64,000 bases of DNA from Streptomyces uncialis (GTDB lineage Bacteria > Actinomycetota > Actinomycetes > Streptomycetales > Streptomycetaceae): NCBI RefSeq assembly GCF_036250755.1, contig NZ_CP109583.1, positions 4,712,001 to 4,776,000 on the forward strand. The letters run 5' to 3'. The notes beneath the pieces are model-generated. The model had not been told where the DNA came from. It did no database searches and worked only from the letters and a program-made list of their open reading frames with translations. Position 1 is the first letter of the stretch, and every line of letters begins with the position of its first letter. Of the stretch, positions 36,039 to 44,793 are shown one piece after another. The position numbers and the translations under genes are program-made.

Positions 36039-37331
36039 ATGAGCCAACCCCCCCGCTTCGACCGCGGTCACACCGACGACCTGATGACCTTTCTCGCGGC
36101 CAGCCCCTCCCCCTACCACGCCGTGGCGAACGCCGCCGAACGGCTGGAGAAGGCGGGTTTCCGGCAAGTTGCCGAGACCGACGCCTGGGACGGGACTGCG
36201 GGCGGGAAATACGTACTGCGCGGCGGTGCGATCATCGCGTGGTACGTCCCCGAGGGCGCCTCGCCCCACACCCCGTACCGCATCGTCGGAGCGCACACCG
36301 ACTCGCCGAACCTGCGGGTGAAGCCGCAGCCGGACCTCTCCGCGCACGGCTGGCGGCAGATCGCGGTCGAGATCTACGGCGGCCCCCTGCTCAACTCCTG
36401 GCTCGACCGTGACCTCGGACTCGCGGGCCGGCTCTCCCTGCGTGACGGCACCCACCGGCTGGTCGACGTCGACCGCGCGGTCGCCCGCGTACCGCAGCTC
36501 GCCATCCATCTGGACCGCAAGGTGACGCCCGAGGGCCTGAAGCTGGACCCGCAGCGCCATATGCAGCCGATCTGGGGTTTCGGCGACTCGCTCGACGGCG
36601 ACCTGATCCGGTTCCTGGAGGACGAGTACGGGCTCGACGAGGACTCGGTCACCGGCTGGGACCTGATGCTCCACCCCGTCGAGGCCCCCTCCTACCTGGG
36701 CCGCGACAAGGAACTCGTCGCGGGGCCCCGGATGGACAATCTGCTGTCCGTCCACGCGGCCACCGCCGCGCTCACCGCCGTCGCCGCGGCCGAGGACCTG
36801 CCGTACATCCCCGTCCTCGCCGCCTTCGACCACGAGGAGAACGGCTCCCAGTCCGACACCGGCGCGGACGGCCCGCTGCTCGGCTCCTGTCTGGAACGCT
36901 CCGTGTACGCGCGCGGCGGCTCGCTGGAGGACCGCGCCCGCGCCCTCGCCGGTACGGTCTGCCTGTCCTCGGACACCGGCCACGCCGTGCACCCCAACTA
37001 CGCGGAACGCCACGATCCAACGCACCACCCGCGCGCGGGCGGCGGCCCCATCCTCAAGGTCAACGTCAACAACCGCTACGCCACCGACGGCTCGGGGCGT
37101 GCCGTGTTCGCCGCCGCGTGCGAGAAGGCGGGCGTACCTTTCCAGACATTCGTCTCCAACAACGCGATGCCCTGCGGGACGACCATCGGGCCGATCACCG
37201 CGGCGCGGCACGGCATCAAGACCGTCGACATCGGCGTCGCGATCCTGTCCATGCACAGTGCGCGTGAGCTGTGCGCGGCCGACGACCCGCATCTGCTGGC
37301 CAACGCGCTCGTCGCGTTCCTCAGCGGCTGA
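36039..37331 (+). CDS. M18-family aminopeptidase (aspartyl aminopeptidase type)
   Basis: A 430-residue cytoplasmic metalloaminopeptidase. Metal-binding landmarks are VGAHTDSPNLRVKP (about residue 85), AFDHEENGSQSDTGADGP (about 265) and a late TTIGPITAARHGIKTVDIG with the final metal His. M18 enzymes remove N-terminal acidic or other residues and form large tetrahedral dodecamers. ATG 36039 has AAGGTG upstream. Length is normal for the family. Confidence 0.93.
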   Translation: MSQPPRFDRGHTDDLMTFLAASPSPYHAVANAAERLEKAGFRQVAETDAWDGTAGGKYVLRGGAIIAWYVPEGASPHTPYRIVGAHTDSPNLRVKPQPDLSAHGWRQIAVEIYGGPLLNSWLDRDLGLAGRLSLRDGTHRLVDVDRAVARVPQLAIHLDRKVTPEGLKLDPQRHMQPIWGFGDSLDGDLIRFLEDEYGLDEDSVTGWDLMLHPVEAPSYLGRDKELVAGPRMDNLLSVHAATAALTAVAAAEDLPYIPVLAAFDHEENGSQSDTGADGPLLGSCLERSVYARGGSLEDRARALAGTVCLSSDTGHAVHPNYAERHDPTHHPRAGGGPILKVNVNNRYATDGSGRAVFAAACEKAGVPFQTFVSNNAMPCGTTIGPITAARHGIKTVDIGVAILSMHSARELCAADDPHLLANALVAFLSG

Positions 37332-37464
37332 CCGCGGGCCGGTCGCGGACCGCCCGCCCGGAGCCCGCCCGGACCGCCCCGCATGGACACGGCCTTCCCG
37401 GGTACCCGGGTTCAGTACAGCAACTGCCGTACCGACAGGCGTGTCTGACACGGAGGCGAGATTC

Positions 37465-37680
37465 ATGGGGCTGGGCGGATGCATCGTATTCATCGCGGTG
37501 GGCGCGATCCTCACATTCGCGACGGACTGGGAGATGCAGGGGGTGAATCTCGACGTCGTCGGGCTGATCCTGATGGCGGTCGGCCTCATCGGGGTCGTGA
37601 CCTTCAGCAGCATCGCCCGGCGACGCAGGGTCATGGTGCCGGGCGGCACCACGACGGTGGTGGAGAACCCCCCGAAGTAG
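37465..37680 (+). CDS. Small two-helix membrane protein (DUF6458 type)
   Basis: A 71-residue protein with two hydrophobic helices (GCIVFIAVGAILTFA and VVGLILMAVGLIGVVTF) and a basic RRRR cytoplasmic turn. It matches a small actinomycete family I know as DUF6458. GGAGG precedes ATG 37465. Function unknown. Confidence 0.82.
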   Translation: MGLGGCIVFIAVGAILTFATDWEMQGVNLDVVGLILMAVGLIGVVTFSSIARRRRVMVPGGTTTVVENPPK

Positions 37681-38180
37681 GTCGACCTCGCAGGTCGCCT
37701 TCGCTTGCGCTTCCGAGGTCTGTCCGGCGGGACGCGCTTGGTCCTGTGCCGTCGCTCGGTGGTTTCGCGGTTCCCCGCGGTTCGCCTTCGCTTGCGCTTT
37801 CCAGGTCTGTCCGGCGGGACGCGCTTGGTCCTGTGCCGTCGCTCGGTGGTTTCGCGGTTCCCCGCGGGTCGCCTTCGCTTGCGCTTCCGAGGTCTGTCCG
37901 GCTGGACGCACTCCGTTCATGTGCCGTCGCTCGGTGGTTTTGCGCAGTTCCCCGCGCCCCTTTGGGGCGCTCCCGGGCGGTTCTTCGGGTCGGGGCCGGT
38001 CGGGATTCTCCGTCCTCGCTCCAACGCGCTCGGTAGGGACGGGAAGGTGGCCCCACTGGTGGCGTCGGAGTCTGCGGGCAGAGATTCCCGCCCACCCCCT
38101 CCCGCAGCCGGGCGACCGCGCGGGGAGGGGGCGAAAGGCAACCTCGGGAGGGCGAGCGGAGGCGGCCCGCCCGGCCGGGG
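37681..38180. repeat. Composite intergenic repeat array 3
   Basis: The gap between convergent genes. Three direct copies of an ~87-bp unit start at 37693, 37779 and 37867 (words GGTCGCCTTCGCTTGCG, GGTCTGTCCGGCGGGACGCG, GTGCCGTCGCTCGGTGGTTT). The third ends in a full core at 37942-37961. From 37970 to about 38108 the array carries the second conserved block of array 2 in inverse orientation, with a different internal ~35 bp. No gene. Confidence 0.9.
37954..37970. terminator. Hairpin attached to repeat core in array 3
   Basis: GCGCCCC-TTT-GGGGCGC, a perfect 7-bp stem extending from the core, between convergent genes. Confidence 0.55.
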
Positions 38181-40001
38181 TTACGGCATACCCGCCAGGA
38201 CCAGTGTGAGGCGGTTCGTGGCGGCGGGGACCAGTCGGACCGGGACGCCCCAGTCCTGCTGGTGGACGTGGCACGCGGGGTACTCGTTCGCCGGGTCGTC
38301 GTCGCAGGACGCCGCCATCGCGGAGACATGGAGGACCCCTTCCCCCACCTCCGGATCGAGGTCCACGGTCCGCGTCAGATCCGTCCCCGCGCCCTCACCC
38401 GAGCGCAGCAGCTCCGGCGGCGTCGAGGAGACCAGCAGCCGGGTCGACGGACCGTACCGCGCGTCGAGCTTCTGACCGGCCGGTGCCTGGAAGACGACAT
38501 CGAGGCTCAGCGGACCGGGCGCGACCTCCGTGGCCTCCCGGCGGGTGCGATGCGCGACCCCGTCGACACGAACCGCCTCCTCGGGCAGCCGGAGCCGGGT
38601 GAGCCGGTGCCGCGCCGACTCCACGACGACGATGTCCCCGTCCACGACGACCGCGTCGGACGGCTCCCGAAGGTCCGTGGCGAGCGTGGTGACCTCCCCG
38701 GTCGCGGGGTCGTAACGCCGCAGCGCGTGGTTGTACGTGTCGCTGACCGCGACCGAACCGTCCGGCAGCACGGTGACCCCCAGCGGATGCTGGAAGAGGG
38801 CCTGCTCCGCGTCCCCGTCCCGGTGCCCGAAGTCGAACAGCCCCGTACCGACGGCCGTGCGGACCGCGCCGTCGGACCCGATCCAGCGCAGCGCGCTCGT
38901 CTCGGAGTCCGCGACCCACAGCCGGTCACCGGCGGCGGCGAGCCCCGACGGCTGCGCGAACCACGCCTCCGTACCCGGCCCGTCGACCAGCCCCTCGTTG
39001 GTCGTCCCGGCGGCCACCGTGACCGTGCCGTCGGCGGGGTCGTACGTCCACAGCTGGTGGACGCCCGCCATGGCTATCCACACCTTGCCGCCGAAGAGGG
39101 CCACGTCCCACGGCGACGAGAGGTCGACCTCGCGCGCCGGACCGCTGGTGGGCGATCCCTGCCACCACTGGCGTCCCGTGCCCGCGAGGGTGGTGACCTC
39201 GCCGCTGACGAGGTCGAGGCGGCGCAGCGCGTGGTTCACGGTGTCCGCGACCACCACGGAGCCGTCGTCGAGCGCGGCGAGCCCCTGCGGCTCGTTGAAC
39301 TCCGCGCGGTCGGCGGACCCGTCGGCCAGACCCCGGGTGCCGGAGCCGAACCGGCGGACGACGCTCTCGCCGTCCGACGCGAGTTCCACGAGCTGGTGGC
39401 GGGTGGTGTCCGAGACGAGCAGGTTGCCGGAGGGCAGCAGGAGGACCTTGCCGGGGAACCGCAGGCTCGTGGCGACGGGCTCGGGTGCCACGTACGGTCC
39501 GTCGCCGCGCCGCAGGGTGCCCTTGGCCGTGTGCTCGGCCTCCAGCTCCTCCACGAGCCGCTCGATCGCGTGCGCGTGCCCCTCACCGGCGTGCTGGGCG
39601 ACGACGTAACCCTCGGGGTCGATCACGACGAGCGTCGGCCACGCGCGTACGGCGTACTGCTTCCAGGTCGTGAGCCGGGGGTCGTCGAGTACGGGGTGCT
39701 CGACCCCGTACCGCTCGACGGCGTCCACGACCGCCTGGTGGTCCGCCTCGTGCACGAACTTGGGGGAGTGCACACCGATCACCACGACGGTGTCACGGTG
39801 ACGCTCCTCCAGCTCCCGGAGCTCGTCCAGGACGTGCAGGCAGTTCACACAGCAGAACGTCCAGAAGTCCAGCACGATGATCCGGCCGCGCAGCTCCGCG
39901 AGGCTGTACTGGTGGCCGCCCGTGTTGAGCCAGCCGCCCTCACCGGTGAGCTCCGGCGCGCGAACGCGGGCACTCCGGGGAGCCTTCTCCTGATCGTCCA
40001 T
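38181..40001 (-). CDS. Thioredoxin-like/NHL-repeat protein (NHLRC2 type)
   Basis: A 606-residue protein with an N-terminal thioredoxin-fold domain (about 25-160) carrying FWTFCCVNCLHVLDEL, where CxxC reads CVNC, followed by an NHL beta-propeller (about 175-500: GLAALDDGSVVVADTVNHALR, later GVTVLPDGSVAVSDTYNHALR) and a C-terminal beta domain. This domain order matches NHLRC2-like proteins. It has no signal peptide. The start at ATG 40001 lacks a clear ribosome site and may be leaderless. A role in redox or protein quality control is only inferred. Confidence 0.87.
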   Translation of the reverse strand: MDDQEKAPRSARVRAPELTGEGGWLNTGGHQYSLAELRGRIIVLDFWTFCCVNCLHVLDELRELEERHRDTVVVIGVHSPKFVHEADHQAVVDAVERYGVEHPVLDDPRLTTWKQYAVRAWPTLVVIDPEGYVVAQHAGEGHAHAIERLVEELEAEHTAKGTLRRGDGPYVAPEPVATSLRFPGKVLLLPSGNLLVSDTTRHQLVELASDGESVVRRFGSGTRGLADGSADRAEFNEPQGLAALDDGSVVVADTVNHALRRLDLVSGEVTTLAGTGRQWWQGSPTSGPAREVDLSSPWDVALFGGKVWIAMAGVHQLWTYDPADGTVTVAAGTTNEGLVDGPGTEAWFAQPSGLAAAGDRLWVADSETSALRWIGSDGAVRTAVGTGLFDFGHRDGDAEQALFQHPLGVTVLPDGSVAVSDTYNHALRRYDPATGEVTTLATDLREPSDAVVVDGDIVVVESARHRLTRLRLPEEAVRVDGVAHRTRREATEVAPGPLSLDVVFQAPAGQKLDARYGPSTRLLVSSTPPELLRSGEGAGTDLTRTVDLDPEVGEGVLHVSAMAASCDDDPANEYPACHVHQQDWGVPVRLVPAATNRLTLVLAGMP

Positions 40002-40466
40002 ACGTTCAGGATGCACCCGCCCGACAACGAACGGACAACCGGGTGCCCGCCCGCCCAAAGGGGCGCGGGGAACTGCGCGAAACCACCGAGCGACGGCACA
40101 GGAACGAGTACGCCCAGCACAGAAAACCCAGGGGCGCGGGGAACTGCGCGAAGACGAGAACCGGCCCGCACCCGGAGAACAACAGCAGGAGGCAGCATCC
40201 AGGGGCGCGGGGAACCGCGCACCCCACGAACGACGGCACAGGAACGAGTCCGCCCACCCGGAGAGACCTGGGAAGCGCAAGCGAAGGCGACCCGCACAGG
40301 AAACCCAGGGGCGCGGGGAACTGCGCGAAGACGAGAACCGGCCCGCACCCGGAGAACAACAGCAGGAGGCAGCATCCAGGGGCGCGGGGAACTGCGCACC
40401 CCCGTCCGACCCGCACGGGGACAAGTACGTCCCGCCGGACAGACCCAGAAGCGCAAGCGAAGGCGA
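40002..40466. repeat. Composite intergenic repeat array 4
   Basis: A gap between two minus-strand genes. Reverse-complement cores start at 40059, 40130, 40201 (one mismatch), 40307 and 40378; spacing 71, 71, 106, 71. The block starting at 40124 recurs at 40301 (offset 177) and matches for about 90 bp. Inter-core words include GACGAGAACCGGCCCGCACC and GGAGGCAGCATCC. No gene. Confidence 0.9.
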
Positions 40467-41255
40467 TCAGGCTCGGAAGTGGGGCCGGCGGTCCTTGAGG
40501 GCCGGGAACTCCTCCCGGACCACACCCACCCGCGCGGGGTCGAACTCGACGGAAAGCACCGCGTCGCCCGCCCCCGTGACCTCCCCGAGGACCTCGCCCC
40601 AGGGGTCGATCACCATGCTGTGTCCCGCCTGGGGCACCCCCGCGTGCCCCCCGGAGGTCCCGCAGGCGAGGACGAACGCCTGGTTCTCGACGGCCCGCGC
40701 ACGCGCCAGCAGCGTCCAGTGCCCGAGCCGCCGCTCCGGCCACCCCGCGGAGACGACCAGCACCTCCGCCCCCGCGTCGACCAGCCCCCGGAACAGCTCG
40801 GGGAACCGCAGGTCGTAGCAGGTGGAGAGACCGACCGTGGTCCCGGGCAGCCGCACGGTGACCAGCTCCGAGCCCGCGCCCATCAGCACCGCCTCGCCCC
40901 GGTCGAAACCGAACCGGTGGATCTTGCGGTACGACGCGGCGAGCGAGCCGTCGGGGGCGAAGACCAGGGAGGTGTTGTAGAGGGTGCCGTCCGGGTCACG
41001 CTCGGGCACGGACCCCGCGTGCAGCCAGACGCCCGTGTCGGCCGCCGCCCGGGCCATCACCTCGTACGTGGGCCCCTTCAGGGGCTCGGACTCCGCGGCG
41101 AACGACTCGTACGCGAACGCGCCGGTCGTCCACAGCTCGGGAAGCACCACCAGGTCCGCGTCCGACTGCTCCCGGACGAGCGAGGCGACCCGGGTACGGC
41201 GGGAAGCGACCGATTCGGCGTCGTCTGCGCCGATCTGGAGGAGAGAGGCGCGCAC
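40467..41255 (-). CDS. Nitrilase-superfamily carbon-nitrogen hydrolase
   Basis: A 262-residue amidase with the full catalytic triad: E40 (VVLPELW), K111 (SYRKIHRF) and C146 (GLSTCYDLRFPE). Length and the absence of extra domains fit omega-amidase or Nit1/Nit2-like members acting on small amides or damaged metabolites. GTG 41255 is used. It is divergent from the maleylpyruvate isomerase-like gene. Confidence 0.92.
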   Translation of the reverse strand: MRASLLQIGADDAESVASRRTRVASLVREQSDADLVVLPELWTTGAFAYESFAAESEPLKGPTYEVMARAAADTGVWLHAGSVPERDPDGTLYNTSLVFAPDGSLAASYRKIHRFGFDRGEAVLMGAGSELVTVRLPGTTVGLSTCYDLRFPELFRGLVDAGAEVLVVSAGWPERRLGHWTLLARARAVENQAFVLACGTSGGHAGVPQAGHSMVIDPWGEVLGEVTGAGDAVLSVEFDPARVGVVREEFPALKDRRPHFRA

Positions 41256-41455
41256 ACTACCACCGTCCTGGCATTCAAGTCGTCAACACGGCCTACGATC
41301 GTCACACGAAAGCACTGCCGGGGTCTCGTCAACCAGCGTACTGTCCTTTCCGGGGAACCCCCGGACCCCCACCCGCGCCGAGCCCGGCCCACCGCACGCA
41401 GCACGCCCGACCCGCAACGCAGCCCGCCGCAAGCAACAACCGCCCGAGGGGTCTC

Positions 41456-42280
41456 GTGAGTCTCCATCCCAGCCTTCAGAACTACGCCGACGCCTGGACG
41501 CACTCCGTGGAAGCGATAGCGGAGCTGGTGCAGCCGCTCGTGGAAGGGGAGTGGAACCGCGCGACACCCTGTCCGGGCTGGTCGGTCCGGGACATCGTGT
41601 CGCATGTCATCGGCCTGGACTGCGAGATGCTCGGCGACCCGCGGCCGATCCACACCCTGCCCCGCGATCTGTACCACGTACAGACGGAGCACCAGCGGTA
41701 CATGGAGATGCAGGTCGACGTCCGGCGGCATCACACCGGGCCCGAGATGACGTCGGAGCTGGAGTACACGGTCATCCGCCGCTCGCGGCAGATCCGCAAC
41801 GAGACCCGGCAGCCGGAGACGAAGATCCGGGGGCTGCTCGGCAGCGAGGAGACCCTGGAGTTCGCGATGCGCAGGCGCGCGTTCGACATCTGGGTGCATG
41901 AGCAGGATCTGCGGATCGCCCTCGCCCAGCCCGGCAACCTCGACTCGCCCGGTGCGCACATCGCGCGGGACGCGATGCTGGAGGCGCTGCCGAAGGTCGT
42001 CGCGAAGGACGCGGGCGCCCCGCCCAACTCGGCCGTGGTGGTGGACGTGCACGGGCCGGTGGAGTTCCTGCGGACGGTACGGGTGAACGCGGACGGCCGG
42101 GGTTCGGTCGACGGCGCGCCCTCGCTGGGCCCGCTGGTCACCCTGGGGCTGGACTGGGAGACGTACTTCCGGCTGGCGTGCGGACGGGTGTCCCTGGAGT
42201 CGGTGCGCGAGCGCATCAAGGCCGAGGGCGACCAGGAGTTCGCCGCGGCGATCCTGCGCAACTTCGCCATCACCCCCTGA
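41456..42280 (+). CDS. Maleylpyruvate isomerase/DinB-like mycothiol-dependent family protein
   Basis: A 274-residue protein of the actinomycete TIGR03083-type family. The N-terminal four-helix DinB/MDMPI domain has the TPCPGWSVRDIVSHVIGLD motif, in which the His contributes to a metal site, plus RRAFDIWVHEQDLR near residue 145. A C-terminal domain follows. Relatives use mycothiol as cofactor or perform unknown thiol transfers. GTG 41456 has GAGGGG upstream. Confidence 0.85.
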   Translation: MSLHPSLQNYADAWTHSVEAIAELVQPLVEGEWNRATPCPGWSVRDIVSHVIGLDCEMLGDPRPIHTLPRDLYHVQTEHQRYMEMQVDVRRHHTGPEMTSELEYTVIRRSRQIRNETRQPETKIRGLLGSEETLEFAMRRRAFDIWVHEQDLRIALAQPGNLDSPGAHIARDAMLEALPKVVAKDAGAPPNSAVVVDVHGPVEFLRTVRVNADGRGSVDGAPSLGPLVTLGLDWETYFRLACGRVSLESVRERIKAEGDQEFAAAILRNFAITP

Positions 42281-42441
42281 CCCCGTACGCCCCGCACGCC
42301 CCACCCGTCCGCGAGCAGCGAGTACTCAGCACCGCGCGCCGACGGCCCGGTACGCCCCTGCCCCCACGTACGCCTTCCGACCCGGCGTCACCGCCGGACC
42401 CCCAGGCCCGAACCCCCGGCCCCCACGGGCCTGTCGGCGCG

Positions 42442-43752
42442 TCAGGCCGCCGGTACGTGCACGGTGGTGACCCTGCTGGCGACGAGCCGTTCCCGTTCCC
42501 GGGTGGCGGCGCGCGCCCGCAGCCGGACGATCTGCGCGAGGCCGACCGCCTGGAGGACGAACACCGCCGAGAACGCGGCCCGGTACTCGCCGCCGGTCAG
42601 GTCGAGGAGCAGTCCGACCGCGAGCAGGGTGGTCATGGACGCCACGAAGCCGCCCATGTTCACGATCCCGGAGGCGGTGCCCTGGCGTTCGGGCGGGTTC
42701 GCGGGGCGGGCGAAGTCGAAGCCGATCATGGAGGCCGGCCCACCGGCGCCGAGGACCACGCACAGGGTCACGAGCACGGCGAGCGGGGGCCGGCCGCCCG
42801 GCCAGGCCAGGGTGAGCGCCCAGACGGCCGCGGTCGCCCCGACCGTGCCGAGGACCAGGGGCAGCCGCGCCGCGTGGTGCCGGGCGACGATCTGTCCGTA
42901 CACCAGGCCCACCAGCATGTTGGAGACCACGAGCAGGGTGAGCAGTCCGCCCGCGGCGTCCGGGGTCAGGCCCTGCGCCTCGACGAGGAACGGCAGCCCC
43001 CACAGCAGCAGGAACACCATCGCCGGGAACTGCGAGGTGAAGTGGACCCACAGTCCGATCCGGGTACCGGGCTCGGCCCAGGACGAGGACAGCTGGCGCC
43101 GGACGAACGCGGCGCCCTGCCGGGGCCGGGTCCCCTCCGGCCGTTCGGCCGCGCCGGGGTGGTCCTTGAGGAACAGCAGCAGCGGGACGAGGACGAGCAC
43201 CCCGGCGAGCGAACTGCCCGCGAACGCGGCCGTCCAGCCGACGCCGTGCAGCAGCCGTGCGACGACCAGGGTGGAGACGAGGGTCCCCGCCATACCCGCG
43301 AGTCCGGCGAGCTGCGCGATCATCGGACCGCGCCGCGCCGGGAACCAGCGGGTGCCGAGCCGCAGCACACTGATGAACGTCATCGCGTCGCCGCAGCCGA
43401 GCAGCGCCCGCGCGGCGAGGGCGGTGCCGTACGAGGGGGCGAGCGCGAAGCCGAGCTGTCCGGCGGTGAACAGCACGGCCCCGATGACCAGCACCTTCTT
43501 GGTGCCGAGCCGGTCGACCAGCAGGCCGACGGGTATCTGCATGCCCGCGTACACGAGCAGTTGCAGTATCGAGAAGGCGGACAGGGCGGACGCGCTGATC
43601 CGGAAGCGGTCGGCCGCGTCCAGGCCGGCGACGCCGAGCGAGGTGCGGAAGATGACCGCGACGAAGTAGACGGAGACCCCGATCGACCAGACGACGAGCG
43701 CGCGGCGCCCGCCGGGTGGGTCGCCGGGCAGCCCCGCCGACCCGGCGCTCAC
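42442..43752 (-). CDS. MFS transporter paired with a GntR regulator
   Basis: A 436-residue 12-helix major facilitator. Motif A is GLLVDRLGTKKVL between helices 2 and 3. Helices include LVVWSIGVSVYFVAVIF and a late MGGFVASMTTLLAVGLLLD. It resembles anion:proton or sugar-acid symporters, but substrate is unknown. Its GTG start at 43752 overlaps the upstream GntR stop by 4 bp, so transporter and regulator are co-translated. Confidence 0.88.
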   Translation of the reverse strand: MSAGSAGLPGDPPGGRRALVVWSIGVSVYFVAVIFRTSLGVAGLDAADRFRISASALSAFSILQLLVYAGMQIPVGLLVDRLGTKKVLVIGAVLFTAGQLGFALAPSYGTALAARALLGCGDAMTFISVLRLGTRWFPARRGPMIAQLAGLAGMAGTLVSTLVVARLLHGVGWTAAFAGSSLAGVLVLVPLLLFLKDHPGAAERPEGTRPRQGAAFVRRQLSSSWAEPGTRIGLWVHFTSQFPAMVFLLLWGLPFLVEAQGLTPDAAGGLLTLLVVSNMLVGLVYGQIVARHHAARLPLVLGTVGATAAVWALTLAWPGGRPPLAVLVTLCVVLGAGGPASMIGFDFARPANPPERQGTASGIVNMGGFVASMTTLLAVGLLLDLTGGEYRAAFSAVFVLQAVGLAQIVRLRARAATRERERLVASRVTTVHVPAA

Positions 43753-44474
43753 CGGACGTCACCCCGGGCGAGGCCGGAGAACCAGCCGATGTGGCGGTGC
43801 ACGACGTCGACGGCGCGGTCGGTGTCCCCGGCGCGCAGCGCGTCGAGGATCTCCTCGTGCTCGGTCAGGGTCTTGGCGATCCGGTCGGGGTGGGAGTGCA
43901 TGACGGCGACGCCCATCCGCAGCTGCCGGTCGCGGAGCTGCTCGTAGAGCCGGGAGAGGATCTCGTTGCCGCCGCTGCGGACGATCTCGACATGGAAGCA
44001 GCGGTCGGTGACGGCGGCCTCGGTGAACCGGCCGGCCGCCGCGTGCGCCTTCTGCTCGGTGAGGAGTTCGGCGAGGCGGGCGATCAGCCGGGGCGGCGCG
44101 GGGACGGCCTTGCGGATGGCGTGCTCCTCGACGAGCAGCCGGGTCTCGACGACGTCCGCGATCTCCTGCGCGGAGACGGGCAGGACGAGGGCGCCCTTCT
44201 TCGGGTAGAGCTTGATCAGCCCCTCGACCTCCAGCCGCAGCAGCGCTTCGCGTACGGGGGTCCGGGAGACGCCGACGGCCTCGGCCAGCTCGCCCTCGGT
44301 CAGCAGGGTCCCGCCTTCGTAGCGGCGGTCCAGTACGGCCTGTTTGACGTGGCCGTAGACCCGGTCGGCGGCGGGCGGCTGCTTGGCGGCGGGTCCGGTG
44401 GGAGGAGCGGCGGCGGCGCCTGTCGCACGGGTCCCGGGAGCGGCGGTCAGGGCGGCGGAGGCAGGCATGCGCAC
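43749..44474 (-). CDS. GntR-family regulator with FCD domain
   Basis: A 241-residue FadR-subfamily regulator. After an Ala/Pro-rich N-terminus (1-35) comes the winged HTH (LLTEGELAEAVGVSRTPVREALLRLEVEGL) and a helical FCD ligand domain with metal-site residues (FHVEIV and, near the end, EHEEILDAL and HIGW). FCD regulators usually respond to organic acids. It precedes and overlaps the MFS gene, suggesting local control of uptake. Start GTG 44474 or ATG 44468. Confidence 0.9.
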   Translation of the reverse strand: MRMPASAALTAAPGTRATGAAAAPPTGPAAKQPPAADRVYGHVKQAVLDRRYEGGTLLTEGELAEAVGVSRTPVREALLRLEVEGLIKLYPKKGALVLPVSAQEIADVVETRLLVEEHAIRKAVPAPPRLIARLAELLTEQKAHAAAGRFTEAAVTDRCFHVEIVRSGGNEILSRLYEQLRDRQLRMGVAVMHSHPDRIAKTLTEHEEILDALRAGDTDRAVDVVHRHIGWFSGLARGDVR

Positions 44475-44793
44475 AGCTTAGATACAAGACGTACGCATGA
44501 CGAGGAGGGTCCAGGATGCGGACCCGGGAACGGAGGGGGGAATTCCGTGCGCCGCCGGTGATAACTCCGCGATATCCCCGCCGGTCCGGTCATCGGTAAA
44601 TCATGGGATCGGCCGGGGATAGGGCGGGGATATGGCGACAAAGAGACCGGGTGGAGGATTCTCCGCGAACACAGGGGATTCCTTTACCTTTTCCATGCAT
44701 CCATCACCCCGCCCCAAGAGTCTTCAGCAAGTGCGGCATCTTCCTGTCGCCGCACGGATATACGTATTTCCAGGGGCGTTTGGAGCATTCAAG
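44475..44793. other. Promoter region of the DD-peptidase gene
   Basis: A comparatively AT-rich gap without a gene. It contains a perfect 11-bp inverted repeat (annotated separately). The open frame from 44632 in phase with the DD-peptidase lacks a signal-peptide start and is probably leader sequence. Confidence 0.6.
44572..44633. promoter_or_regulatory. Long-spaced inverted repeat upstream of the DD-peptidase
   Basis: ATATCCCCGCC (44572-44582) and its exact complement GGCGGGGATAT (44623-44633) are separated by 40 bp. It could be a looped operator or an mRNA leader structure. Confidence 0.45.

Noticed and set aside
38262..41459. 1065-codon plus-strand frame across the NHL protein, array 4 and nitrilase genes
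   Set aside because: Antisense to two clear genes and crossing repeat DNA; composition is not protein-like.
44632..44793. 54-residue upstream extension of the DD-peptidase from ATG 44632
   Set aside because: It would bury the signal peptide, and the TTG at 44794 has a proper ribosome site.
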